A stretch of 43,282 nt of DNA from Desulfobacca sp. (GTDB lineage Bacteria > Desulfobacterota > Desulfobaccia > Desulfobaccales > Desulfobaccaceae). The notes beneath the pieces are model-generated. The model saw only the letters and a program-made list of their open reading frames with translations, searched no databases and was not told where the DNA came from. Shown here piece after piece: positions 17,954-26,832 of the stretch (within the stretch, counting starts at the first letter, position 1; the number at the start of each line of letters is the position of its first letter). The position numbers were made by a program, and so were the translations under genes. Location: NCBI GenBank assembly GCA_028695935.1, contig JAQVHY010000010.1:1-43282 (forward strand), in the 5' to 3' direction.

Positions 17954-19177
17954 ATGGTCAATCCGGCCGACACAGCTTTCGTACTATTTTCCGCCGCCCT
18001 GGTGATGTTGATGCTTCCGGGGTTGGCCCTATTCTATGGGGGGTTGGTGCGCACTAAAAATGTTTTGGCCACCCTGATGCAAAACTTCATCATTTTGGGT
18101 CTGATTGGCATCCAGTGGGTTCTGATCGGCTATAGCCTGGCCTTTGGGCCCGATCTGGGGGGCTTTATTGGCTCGTTAGATTGGTTCGGTCTGAACGGCG
18201 TGGGTCTAGAGCCGTTTAATGATTATTCCCAAACCATCCCGCATCAGGCCTTTATGATTTTTCAGGCCATGTTTGCCATCATCACCCCGGCCCTGATCAC
18301 CGGCGCCTGGGCAGAGCGCTTGAAGTTCAGCACTTATCTAGTCTTTACCTTATTATGGGCTACCCTGGTCTATGATCCCATAGCCCACTGGGTCTGGGGT
18401 AGCGGCGGCTGGCTCAAGGATTTGGGGGCCTTGGATTTTGCCGGGGGCACGGTGGTGCACATCAATGCCGGGGTCGCCGCCCTGGTGGCCTCCCTGGTGG
18501 TCGGTCGGCGCCAGGGCTATGCCAAAGAGGCCTTTATCCCCCATAATCTCACTATGACCATTTTAGGGGCCGGGCTCCTGTGGTTCGGGTGGTTCGGCTT
18601 CAATGCCGGTAGTGCCCTGGCTTCCGGTAGTCTGGCCACCACCGCCTTTGTCGCCACCCATGTAGCTACCGGCGCCGCGGCCCTGGGCTGGATTATCACC
18701 GAATGGTTTGTCCGGGGCAAGCCCACCAGCCTGGGGGCGGCCTCGGGGGCCTTGGCCGGTTTAGTCGCCATTACGCCGGCCGCGGGGTTCGTGGGTCCGA
18801 TGTCCTCCATTATCATCGGTGCCCTGGCGGGAGTCCTCTGCTATCTGGCGGTCCTGGCCAAGGTCAAGTTGGGTTACGATGATGCCCTGGATGTAGTCGG
18901 GGTCCATGGGGTCGGCGGGCTCTGGGGGGCTTTGGCGACCGGGCTGTTTGCCTCCACCGCGGTCAACCCGGACGGGGTCAATGGGTTATTTTTCGGCAAC
19001 CCGGCCCAATTGGGGATTCAGGCCCTGGCCGTCCTGGTGGTTATGGTCTATGCCGGGATCGTCAGTTGGGTCATATTAAAGGTGCTGGATCTAGTGATGG
19101 GCTTGCGGGTGACGGTCGAGGACGAGATTGCCGGCTTGGACCTGAGCGAACATCAGGAAGCCGGTTATAGCTTGTAA
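17954..19177 (+). CDS. amt: Ammonium transporter
   Basis: Amt is a trimeric inner-membrane channel for ammonium. The 407-residue protein has about eleven hydrophobic spans and begins close to the first, after MVNPADTAFV. Family motifs are present: LALFYGGLVRTKNVL, the Phe-rich gate region (QAMFAIITPALITGAWAERL), HWVWGSGGWL...GGTVVHINAG with the first pore His, and VVGVHGVGGLWGALATGLFA with the second. The cytosolic C-terminal tail is short and ends near EDEIAGLDLSEHQEAGYSL, with the conserved D-SEH motif that takes part in P-II regulation. AGGAGG lies 7 bases before the ATG. A P-II gene follows 21 bp downstream, the usual amtB-glnK arrangement. Confidence 0.97.
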   Translation: MVNPADTAFVLFSAALVMLMLPGLALFYGGLVRTKNVLATLMQNFIILGLIGIQWVLIGYSLAFGPDLGGFIGSLDWFGLNGVGLEPFNDYSQTIPHQAFMIFQAMFAIITPALITGAWAERLKFSTYLVFTLLWATLVYDPIAHWVWGSGGWLKDLGALDFAGGTVVHINAGVAALVASLVVGRRQGYAKEAFIPHNLTMTILGAGLLWFGWFGFNAGSALASGSLATTAFVATHVATGAAALGWIITEWFVRGKPTSLGAASGALAGLVAITPAAGFVGPMSSIIIGALAGVLCYLAVLAKVKLGYDDALDVVGVHGVGGLWGALATGLFASTAVNPDGVNGLFFGNPAQLGIQALAVLVVMVYAGIVSWVILKVLDLVMGLRVTVEDEIAGLDLSEHQEAGYSL

Positions 19178-19180
19178 TAA

Positions 19181-19537
<357 letters not shown>

Positions 19538-19561
19538 AAGGCCCAGATTGCTATATTGCAT

Positions 19562-19627
19562 GGCCTCTAGATCCCCTCCCCGGGTGGGAGGGGATTGGGG
19601 GGAGGGGGAGGTAAATTTGAACTTAAT
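19562..19627 (+). repeat. G-run dispersed repeat, diverged partial copy 3
   Basis: AGATCCCCTCCCCGGGTGGG, then guanine runs, then GGTAAATTTGAACTTAATAA. It resembles the left half of the copy at 29417 but is diverged. Its end merges into the ribosome binding site of the next gene. Confidence 0.6.
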
Positions 19628-19640
19628 AAGGAGAAGCTAT

Positions 19641-20450
19641 ATGAGACGCAAGATCTATAAATTGATTATAATCGGTTGTTTATTCGGGATAATCACCGCC
19701 AGCCCGGTGCGGGCCGAAGAGGACAAGCCCTCCGCCAGCCTGTCGGTCGATATCCTCAGTCAATATATCTGGCGGGGCTATGCCTTAAGCCGCGACAGCG
19801 CCGTCCTGCAACCGTCCATTACTATCGGTTATAAGGGCTTGGCGGTCAATATCTGGGGTAATTTTGATACTGACCAGCAGAATCCCTTTTCGGCGATTCG
19901 GGATAAGGCCAAGTGGAATGAGACCGATTTCACTCTGTCTTATAGTCGGGAGCTATACTCGGGCACCGCCATCAAATCAATTTCGCTGGACCTGGGCACC
20001 ATCTATTATGCCCTGGACGGCGTCGATGACTCCTGGGAGATTTTTGGAGGTCTGGCAGCCGATATCAATTACTTTACCTTAGCGGTGACTACCTACCGGG
20101 AGGCTTCCCACTATCCCGGCTGGTGGGTCCAGGTTGGGCTGGGCCGCAGCTTTGCCATGCCCTTGGCCCAGGCAACTCTGAACCTGGGGCACGATTTTAT
20201 CTTCCAGTTTTCGGATGACGCCGCGGCCTACCCTGACCCGGATGACCCCAATAAGGCCTTTGACGGGCCGCTGGCCGGACATCTCTATGCCTCGATGGAC
20301 TTCCCGGTGCATAAATATATTACCATTAGCCCCAAAATGGGCTTCTGGTATGCACTGGGTGGGGATGCCACCGCGCTGATCCGCGGCCTCTCCTGGGATG
20401 GCACGCAGAACCACGTTTATGGCGGCCTTAATCTCACTTTTGCTTTTTAA
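19641..20450 (+). CDS. Porin-like outer-membrane protein, TorF/Gcw_chp family
   Basis: The ATG at 19641 has AAGGAG seven bases ahead and gives a clean signal peptide (MRRKIYKLIIIGCLFGIITA, cut near VRAEE), so longer open readings into glnB are discarded. The 269-residue protein continues with SLSVDILSQYIWRGYALSRD, the hallmark of the family called TIGR02001/Gcw_chp or TorF-like putative porins. Alternating strands follow, and it ends in GGLNLTFAF with the C-terminal Phe typical of outer-membrane barrels. Family function is unproven. Its place between P-II and asparagine synthase suggests it might let a nitrogen compound through the outer membrane, which is inference from context only. Confidence 0.82.
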   Translation: MRRKIYKLIIIGCLFGIITASPVRAEEDKPSASLSVDILSQYIWRGYALSRDSAVLQPSITIGYKGLAVNIWGNFDTDQQNPFSAIRDKAKWNETDFTLSYSRELYSGTAIKSISLDLGTIYYALDGVDDSWEIFGGLAADINYFTLAVTTYREASHYPGWWVQVGLGRSFAMPLAQATLNLGHDFIFQFSDDAAAYPDPDDPNKAFDGPLAGHLYASMDFPVHKYITISPKMGFWYALGGDATALIRGLSWDGTQNHVYGGLNLTFAF

Positions 20451-20515
20451 ATCGAGGGACGCCAATTATTAAAATTTAACCAATCCGGTGCAGTCTTAAA
20501 AAAAGGGGGCCATTG

Positions 20516-22099
20516 ATGTGTGGTATAGCTGGATGTCTAGGAATCCGCGATGAGAGCATTATTGACCGGATGTTGGATGCCATGATCCATCGCGGCCCTA
20601 ATGATCGAGGTCTTCACATTCACCAAAATAGCGTCTTCGGCCACACCCGACTTTCTATTGTCGATGTGGCCGGAGGCCACCAACCCATCCTGGCCGCAGA
20701 CGGTAATGTCGGGATTATCTGTAATGGCGAGATCTATAACTTCCGTCAACTCCGGGATCAACTAATCTCCAAGTATCGTTTTACCACCAACTCGGACTCG
20801 GAAGTTGCCTTGCACTTATATCGGGAAAAGGGGCCAGAAAGCGTCAAAGAATTGGATGGCATGTTTGCCTTGGCCATCTTTGCCGATGACGACTTCCTGC
20901 TGGCCCGCGATCCAATCGGTATCAAGCCGCTTTATTACGGCTTTGTTGACCAGAAATTTTATTTTGCCTCGGAGCTGAAGGCCATGAGCCTGGCCGGGGT
21001 CAGCGTGGTACACGAATTCCCGCCGGGCCATTATTACACCCCCCAACAAGGGTTTGTACAATATTATCAGTTACCGTCGGTCCAGGATGAAGAACTTCGC
21101 GACCTGGAAGAGGCCTGTCACCAGATCCGGACCACCTTCATCTCCGCGGTCAAGAAGCGGCTTCTGGCTGATAGAGAGATTCATGTCGGGGCCTTCTGCA
21201 GTGGCGGTCTGGACAGCAGTCTGGTAGCCGCCATCGCCGCCCAGGAAATCCCTAATTTGCATACTTTTGCGGTAGGCATGCAGGATGAGCACGGTCAGAT
21301 CAGCGACGATCTTAAGGCTGGCCGGATAGTGGCCCAGCACATCGGCTCCACTCACCATGAGCTAATCTTCAGCGAGGCGGATTACTACCAGGCTTTGCCT
21401 AAAGTGATTTATAAATTAGAGAGTTACGATCCCTCTCTGGTGCGTTGTGCCGTGCCCTGCTACTTCACTTGTAAACTGGCGGCCGATTACGTCACGGTAG
21501 TCCTCACCGGCGAGGGCGCGGATGAGATTTTTGCCGGCTATCACTATATGAAACGTTTGCCAGCCGCCCAGATTAATCATGAAACCAGACGCAATCTGGC
21601 CAGTCTGCATAATATCAATCTGCAACGCGCCGACCGGATCGGCATGAACTTCAGCCTGGAACTGCGCGTCCCCTTCCTGGACCTGGCGATGATCGACCTG
21701 GCTATGAAAATTCCTCCAGAGTGGAAGATTAAACAGCAGCACGACCGCGCCATCGAAAAATGGATTCTGCGTCAGGCCTTTGCGGGGACTGGCTATCTCC
21801 CCGATGACATCCTCTGGCGTTACAAACTCCAATATACTCAGGGAGCCGGTTGTGAGAGTTTGGGGGAGAAGCTGGCCGCCCGGGAGATCGGCCCGGAGGA
21901 GTACGAATGGATCAAGGCTAAAAATCCGCAGGCAGCAATCAACAGTCGCGAGGCCGCTTACTATTTCAAAATATTTCGGCAATTTCATCCACAGGACTCA
22001 GTTCTGAAATCTATCGGCATCTGGCCAGGATTCGATTTTGAGGAAGAAAGGCAGCCCCTGGCGGGCACGGTTGATGGCTATTTAAAGCATAAGCATTGA
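20516..22099 (+). CDS. asnB: Asparagine synthase (glutamine-hydrolysing)
   Basis: AsnB makes asparagine from aspartate, ATP and glutamine. The start at 20516 was chosen because Cys must be residue 2: after Met removal it is the glutaminase nucleophile (MCGIAG). A TTG one codon earlier is rejected for that reason. The glutaminase domain (to about 200) has RGPNDRG, RLSIVD, NGEIYN and SDSEVAL. The synthetase domain has the ATP pyrophosphatase loop SGGLDSSLVA and GEGADEIFAGYHYM. The 527-residue length is a little below E. coli AsnB (about 554). GGGGG lies seven bases ahead. Position after amt and P-II suggests an ammonium-assimilation unit. A role in amidating another acid cannot be excluded from sequence alone. 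Confidence 0.93.
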   Translation: MCGIAGCLGIRDESIIDRMLDAMIHRGPNDRGLHIHQNSVFGHTRLSIVDVAGGHQPILAADGNVGIICNGEIYNFRQLRDQLISKYRFTTNSDSEVALHLYREKGPESVKELDGMFALAIFADDDFLLARDPIGIKPLYYGFVDQKFYFASELKAMSLAGVSVVHEFPPGHYYTPQQGFVQYYQLPSVQDEELRDLEEACHQIRTTFISAVKKRLLADREIHVGAFCSGGLDSSLVAAIAAQEIPNLHTFAVGMQDEHGQISDDLKAGRIVAQHIGSTHHELIFSEADYYQALPKVIYKLESYDPSLVRCAVPCYFTCKLAADYVTVVLTGEGADEIFAGYHYMKRLPAAQINHETRRNLASLHNINLQRADRIGMNFSLELRVPFLDLAMIDLAMKIPPEWKIKQQHDRAIEKWILRQAFAGTGYLPDDILWRYKLQYTQGAGCESLGEKLAAREIGPEEYEWIKAKNPQAAINSREAAYYFKIFRQFHPQDSVLKSIGIWPGFDFEEERQPLAGTVDGYLKHKH

Positions 22100-22287
22100 A
22101 GTAATATCGTAATTCTAAACAAATGCTCTTTTTATGTCTTTTGCCCTTCAGCTAAGGTCCTGATGGCGGCGTCTTAAGCGTCTGACTGGCCGGGGAAGCT
22201 GCCTTTTAATTGTCTAATCACTGGCTCTTTGATATCATTAAATTAAGGAACTAAAAGTCTTTAGTCTGGATTGAGGTAATAATCATC

Positions 22288-23163
22288 GTGCGCTATGAAG
22301 GGCCGATCTATCGGCCGCCCAGTGAAGCGGACAGCCTGCTGATTCAGGCAACGGTGGGATGTCCCCATAACCAATGCACCTTTTGCATGGTCTATAAGAA
22401 CGGCATAAAGTATAAGGTCCGGCCCATTGCCGAGATCAAGGCCGATCTGGAAGAGGCCCGTCAGGTATATGGCGATCGGGTGCAGACCTTGTTCTTTCCG
22501 GCGGGCAACACCATTGCCATGCCGACCGCGGCCCTGGCCGAGATCTGCCGCTACAGCTACTCGCTTTTCCCCCTGCTACGTCGGATTACCGTCTATGGCT
22601 CGGCGCAGTTTATCTATCGCAAGGGCCTGGAGCAGCTTCGGGTTTTGGCCGCCGCCGGTTTGAAACGCATCCATATCGGCCTGGAAAGTGGTGACGACGT
22701 TATCCTAACTCGCATCAAAAAAGGCTCCACGGCTCAAGAACAGATTGCCGCGGGCCAGATGCTGCGTCAGGTGGGCATTGAGGTCAGCGAGTATGTGATG
22801 CTGGGCATCGGCGGCACCGACCGGAGCGAAGCCCATGCCCGTCTTACCGCCCAGGCTATTAACCACATTCAACCCGATTTTCTCCGTTTGCGGACCTTGG
22901 TGCCCAAAATTAATACCCCCTTGCTGGAAGATGTCCGGGCCGGGCGGTTTCAGATGTGTAGCCCCCATCAGGTGCTGCACGAGACCCTGACCCTGATTGA
23001 GGGCCTCACGGTGCCCACCCAGGTAGTCAGCGACCATTACACTAATTACGTTAATCTCGCCGGCCGCTTGCCCCAGGATAAGGAACGCCTGCTGGATACC
23101 CTGAAAAATGCCTTGCAGTTGGATGAGACTGCCTTTCGACCTTTTTTTATTGGCACCCAATAG
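22288..23163 (+). CDS. Radical SAM protein of unknown function
   Basis: The 291-residue protein starts with GTG, with GAGG about 11 bases ahead. The iron-sulfur cluster motif is GCPHNQCTFC near residue 29, a C-x4-C-x2-C spacing rather than the usual C-x3-C-x2-C. It is followed by MVYKNGIKYKVRP, a pattern seen in a set of uncharacterised radical SAM proteins from anaerobes. LKRIHIGLESGDDVIL fits the SAM-binding GxIxGxxE-type strand region, and YVMLGIGG the later glycine strand. There is no SPASM or B12 domain. The reaction is unknown. The gene converges on a YcaO-TPR gene 250 bp away, but they are not in one operon. Confidence 0.88.
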   Translation: MRYEGPIYRPPSEADSLLIQATVGCPHNQCTFCMVYKNGIKYKVRPIAEIKADLEEARQVYGDRVQTLFFPAGNTIAMPTAALAEICRYSYSLFPLLRRITVYGSAQFIYRKGLEQLRVLAAAGLKRIHIGLESGDDVILTRIKKGSTAQEQIAAGQMLRQVGIEVSEYVMLGIGGTDRSEAHARLTAQAINHIQPDFLRLRTLVPKINTPLLEDVRAGRFQMCSPHQVLHETLTLIEGLTVPTQVVSDHYTNYVNLAGRLPQDKERLLDTLKNALQLDETAFRPFFIGTQ

Positions 23164-23165
23164 GT

Positions 23166-23408
23166 AGTTTTCAGTTTTCAGTTTTCTGTTGAAACCATTA
23201 ATCAAACCAATCGATACTTCATACATAAGTCTCATCAAGGCTAAAGTGTGATCAAATTTAAAATCCAGTGGCACAGGTTTTTAACCTGTGCCAGTCGCTT
23301 CCCAAGCACCATTTTGGGCGCGTAGGACGCGCCCTATAAAAGGCATCCCCAGGCTAGCATAACTTCCCCGTTCTTTGATCCTTTTAACCGAAAACAGAAA
23401 ACAGAAAA
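23166..23408. repeat. Element with inverted ends and two inner hairpins
   Basis: The region opens with a TTTTCAG/TTTTCTG-type tract (23166-23190) and closes with its near complement, an AAAACAG-type tract (23390-23408). Inside are two perfect hairpins: GGCACAGGTT / AACCTGTGCC (23270-23279 and 23283-23292) and GGGCGCGT / ACGCGCCC (23316-23323 and 23327-23334). It fills the junction of two convergent genes. This may be a small non-coding mobile element or a pair of terminators. Confidence 0.6.
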
Positions 23409-23414
23409 AAACTT

Positions 23415-25136
23415 TTATCCTTCCAAAGCGGCCAGGGCCTGGCGGGCGAAGTCCAGGCTGGGATCCAAGTCCAGGGCCAGGCGCAGCAGGTGCGCCGCCT
23501 CTTTTTTGAATCCCAACTCCCGCAAGTTAATGCCCAGATTGGCATAGTCGATGCCGGAGCCGGGGTCCAGTTCAATGGCCTTCTCAAAACAGGCCACCGC
23601 CTCCTGAAATTCTTTAAGCTTGAAATAGCAGAAGCCTAACAGGTGATAGACTTCCTTTAACTGATCGTTGGCCGCCTGGGCCTGCTTTAGGGCGGTGATG
23701 GCCGCGGGATAATCCCCCAGGTCTTTCTGGCAGGAGCCGATATGACAATAGACGCTGGCAATCTCCTGAGCCGGAGGTTGTGCCGCCAGGGAGGCCTGGA
23801 AATAAGACAGCGCCTCCTCCGTGAAACCCAGTTGGTCCATAGTCAGCCCCAGGAAAAACAAGACATCAAAGCGGCCCGGAAAGGTTTCATTCAGGCTTTG
23901 AAGTGCGGCCAGGGCCTCAGGCGGAGTCGCGTAGAGGCTGGCAACTTTGGCCAGATGAAAGATCACATTAGTATTGCGGGTGCGTTCCCGGAAGTGGGTG
24001 CCGGGGATAATCACATAAAACGCCGGGAGCTGGATCTCGGGGTGAGTAAGATCCACGACCAGCACTTCCAACCCCAGTTTGGCCAGGGCCGCCACACAAT
24101 TTTCAATTTCCACCTTGATATTGTCATCTGCCAGGTTGGGCAGGGAATCAAGGGCCACCAGCGGTTCGGACTGCATCAGATAGCTGGCGTCGGTCAGGTT
24201 CTGATATTTGGGCAGGGTCGGGGCATAAGAGGTATGCTTATCAAAATCTCCGGCTAACTGGGCCACCTCGGTCAGAGCCCGGATCAGGGACTTTTCCGGA
24301 TGCGGCGTGGTCCCGGCGGTAAACACGATCTCGCTGGCCTCCGGGAAGGTAGCCGGATCATAGGCCAGCACTCCGACCGTGGGAATCCCAGTGTCCAGCG
24401 AAAAATCCCGCAGATGCAGGACGATGCCCTGGGCCTGGAATTTGGCCAACAGCTCCCGCCCCACCGGATCCTGCACCGAATCCGGGTCGATACGCGGGGT
24501 AAATAGGCGGTCATGGCTGATCACCGAGCCGACGTGCCGCTCTACCACTTCACACAAGCCTTGCAGGATGGCTTCTTCCTGGGAGTTGCCTGCGGCCGGG
24601 CCGTTGTATTCATTGATCAGATAAAACCAGTGAAAGGGCAGCATCATTGTCTGGCCCTGAGTCAGGTTGGTGGCCGGGGTAAAATGTAGGGGCCAATCCT
24701 GATACAACTCCGCGGCCCGCCTGACCTCTGGACTTGTATCAAACAACGACCGCGCCAGGATCGAAAAGGGCAGCACGTTCCCGCCCCACTGCCGGGGAGT
24801 GGCATAAACCAGGCGGTCCTGGTTCAGAAAATCAAAAAAACTGTAGCGTTCCACCAACTCCATCAAAGCGCTGGCTTCGGCCTGGACCGGGGTCGAACCT
24901 TTGCCCATCTGTTTCTGGGTGCCGATGGTGCGCACCGCATCCAGACCGCAGAGGCTGACGTAAACCGGGATATCGAGCCGCCCGCTGTCGATCCGCAGGG
25001 TTTTTTTCAAAATATCCAGGTTAAGCTGGGCGAAGCGGCGGCGCACCCGCGGGACCGTGTCCTCCGGCGCGCAGGCCTTGTCCAGGTCGTAGGTATAGGC
25101 TTTCAGACTGTCTTTTAGAATAAGGGCTTGGTTCAT
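23415..25136 (-). CDS. YcaO-domain protein with C-terminal TPR repeats
   Basis: YcaO enzymes use ATP to phosphorylate a backbone amide; products include azolines, thioamides and amidines. The 573-residue protein has a YcaO domain at about 55-400: GKGSTP with SALMELVERYS (residues 78-99), then EEAILQGLCEVVERH, and HPEKSLIRALTEVAQ, the three acidic ATP/Mg motifs. From about 410 to the end come four or five TPR units such as EVYHLLGFCYFKLKEFQEAV and GIDYANLGINLRELGFKKEA. The Pro-rich C-terminus of azoline-forming YcaOs is absent. E. coli YcaO also ends in a TPR domain and is linked to ribosomal protein S12 modification, so a similar protein-directed role is possible. No TfuA partner is adjacent. 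AAGGA lies four to five bases before the ATG. It follows the pst operon by 105 bp. Confidence 0.9.
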   Translation of the reverse strand: MNQALILKDSLKAYTYDLDKACAPEDTVPRVRRRFAQLNLDILKKTLRIDSGRLDIPVYVSLCGLDAVRTIGTQKQMGKGSTPVQAEASALMELVERYSFFDFLNQDRLVYATPRQWGGNVLPFSILARSLFDTSPEVRRAAELYQDWPLHFTPATNLTQGQTMMLPFHWFYLINEYNGPAAGNSQEEAILQGLCEVVERHVGSVISHDRLFTPRIDPDSVQDPVGRELLAKFQAQGIVLHLRDFSLDTGIPTVGVLAYDPATFPEASEIVFTAGTTPHPEKSLIRALTEVAQLAGDFDKHTSYAPTLPKYQNLTDASYLMQSEPLVALDSLPNLADDNIKVEIENCVAALAKLGLEVLVVDLTHPEIQLPAFYVIIPGTHFRERTRNTNVIFHLAKVASLYATPPEALAALQSLNETFPGRFDVLFFLGLTMDQLGFTEEALSYFQASLAAQPPAQEIASVYCHIGSCQKDLGDYPAAITALKQAQAANDQLKEVYHLLGFCYFKLKEFQEAVACFEKAIELDPGSGIDYANLGINLRELGFKKEAAHLLRLALDLDPSLDFARQALAALEG

Positions 25137-25241
25137 TTTTCCTTATCATATTGATTTAAATAATGATTTATTCACAAAAGATTAAAAATGGAAGAGGGCC
25201 AGGGAACTTTGGTCCCCCGATCCCACCGCGGGCACAAAATC

Positions 25242-26000
25242 TTAGCCATATTTGCCCGAAATGTAATCATCGGTGCGCTGATCACGGGGGCGGGTGAAGA
25301 CCTGGGGAGTGGGGGCAAATTCCACCAGTTCGCCCAGTAGCATGAAGCCGGTGTCATCCGAGACCCGGGCCGCCTGCTGCATGTTGTGGGTAACGATGAT
25401 AATCGTATAATCTTTAATCAATTCCCGCATCAATTCCTCTAACTGCAAGGTGGCCAGCGGATCGAGCGCCGAACAGGGTTCATCCATGAGCAGAATTTCT
25501 GGTTCTACGGCCAGCAGACGGGCAATACAGAGGCGTTGCTGCTGCTCTTCAGTGAGACTCAGAGCCGGGCTTTGCAGTCGATCTTTGACCTCTTCCCACA
25601 TATGCACCGCCTCCAGTGAGCGCATCAGGATGGCCTCCAGTTCCGCTTTATGGGGGCGACCGTGGAGGCGGGGGCCATAGACAATATTATCATAAATCGA
25701 CAACGGAAACGGATTGGGGCGCTGAAACACCATGCCCACTTTTTTGCGTAACTGGATAAGGTTAGTGCCTTTGTGGTAAATGTCTTGTCCCTCGATCAGG
25801 ACCTGGCCAGTGATCGACACCCCGTCGATCAGATCGTTCATGCGATTCAGCACCCGGAGCAGGGTGGACTTGCCGCACCCGGAAGGCCCGATCAGGGCGG
25901 TAATCCGCTGGCGGCTGAACGCGGCGTTGACATCCTTGAGGGCATGAAAGGACCCGTAATATAAATTCAAAAAGCGCAGGATAATGATTGCTTTTGACAT
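25242..26000 (-). CDS. pstB: Phosphate ABC transporter ATPase PstB, degenerate signature motif
   Basis: The 252-residue protein is PstB by sequence: FLNLYYGSFHALKDV, VGMVFQRPNPFPLSIYDNI and the family C-terminus TRPRDQRTDDYISGKYG. Walker A GPSGCGKST (38-46), Q-loop Gln93, Walker B LLMDEP and H-loop His205 (VTHNMQQ) are all intact. The ABC signature, normally LSGGQ, is LTEEQ at 149-153, which should not contact ATP properly. Its partner, encoded immediately upstream, has an intact signature but lost its Q-loop Gln and H-loop His. The pair therefore looks like an obligate heterodimer. It is the last gene of pstSCAB; no phoU is present in the window. Confidence 0.93.
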   Translation of the reverse strand: MSKAIIILRFLNLYYGSFHALKDVNAAFSRQRITALIGPSGCGKSTLLRVLNRMNDLIDGVSITGQVLIEGQDIYHKGTNLIQLRKKVGMVFQRPNPFPLSIYDNIVYGPRLHGRPHKAELEAILMRSLEAVHMWEEVKDRLQSPALSLTEEQQQRLCIARLLAVEPEILLMDEPCSALDPLATLQLEELMRELIKDYTIIIVTHNMQQAARVSDDTGFMLLGELVEFAPTPQVFTRPRDQRTDDYISGKYG

Positions 26001-26015
26001 AATTTTTTGGGCCTG

Positions 26016-26774
26016 CTAGCCAAACCGCCCGGAGATGTAGTCATCGGTCCGCTTATCCTGGGGTACGGTAAAGACTTTGGGGGTCACCCCGTACTCGATC
26101 AACTGGCTCATCAGTAAAAAAGCGACCTTATCGGCCACCCGGGCGATCTGTTTGGTATTATTGCTGACTAAAATTATAGTATAGTCTTTTCTTAATTGGG
26201 ACAAGGTTTCCTCGATGCGGGCGGTGGAGATCGGGTCCAGCCCGCTGGTCGGTTCGTCCAATAGGATGACTTCCGGCTCCATGGCCAGGGTGCGGGCCAG
26301 GCAGAGGCGCTGCTGCTGGCCGCCGGACAGCTTCAGAGCCGAGTCATGCAGTCGATCTTTGACTTCGTCCCAGAGTTGCGCGGCTCTTAAGGCCCATTCC
26401 ACCAATCCATCCATTTCGGCTTTGCTTTTTTTAAGGTGGAGGCGCGGCGCAAAGGCCAGGTTTTCATAAACCGAGCGCGGCAGGGGAATGGGTTTGGCAA
26501 ACACCATGCCCACCCGACGCCGCAGCAGATCGAGATCATAATTCGGGGCCAATATATACTCCCCATCCAGCAGCACGCTACCGGTGACGCGACTGTTAAG
26601 AATAAGATCCGACATCCGGTTAAGAATCCGTAAGAACGTGGTTTTGCCGCTTTTGGCCGGCCCCATCAGCCCTAAGATTTCTCCAGAGAAAACATCCAGA
26701 TTGAGGCTGTTGAGGGCCTGAAAAGCTCCGTAATAGAATGACAGCTCGCGAACCTTGATTTTTACTTCAGCCAT
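26016..26774 (-). CDS. pstB: Phosphate ABC transporter ATPase PstB paralogue, degenerate catalytic site
   Basis: A second 252-residue PstB, aligning residue for residue with the one downstream. The signature LSGGQQQRLC (149-158) is canonical, and Walker B ILLDEPTSGLDP is intact. Walker A is altered to GPAKSGKTT (38-46), which still satisfies the minimal GxxxxGK[ST] rule. The Q-loop reads VFAKPIPLP with Ala93 in place of Gln, and the switch His is replaced by Asn205 (LVSNNTKQ). Its own ATP site should bind but hydrolyse poorly, while it supplies a good signature to its partner's site. It follows pstA by 58 bp and precedes the other pstB by 15 bp. The start is preceded by AAAGG. Confidence 0.92.
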   Translation of the reverse strand: MAEVKIKVRELSFYYGAFQALNSLNLDVFSGEILGLMGPAKSGKTTFLRILNRMSDLILNSRVTGSVLLDGEYILAPNYDLDLLRRRVGMVFAKPIPLPRSVYENLAFAPRLHLKKSKAEMDGLVEWALRAAQLWDEVKDRLHDSALKLSGGQQQRLCLARTLAMEPEVILLDEPTSGLDPISTARIEETLSQLRKDYTIILVSNNTKQIARVADKVAFLLMSQLIEYGVTPKVFTVPQDKRTDDYISGRFG

Positions 26775-26832
26775 CCGGTGCCTTTGAGCTCTTTTCCACC
26801 TTTATCCGATTTCCGCTGTTATGCCAAGATAT

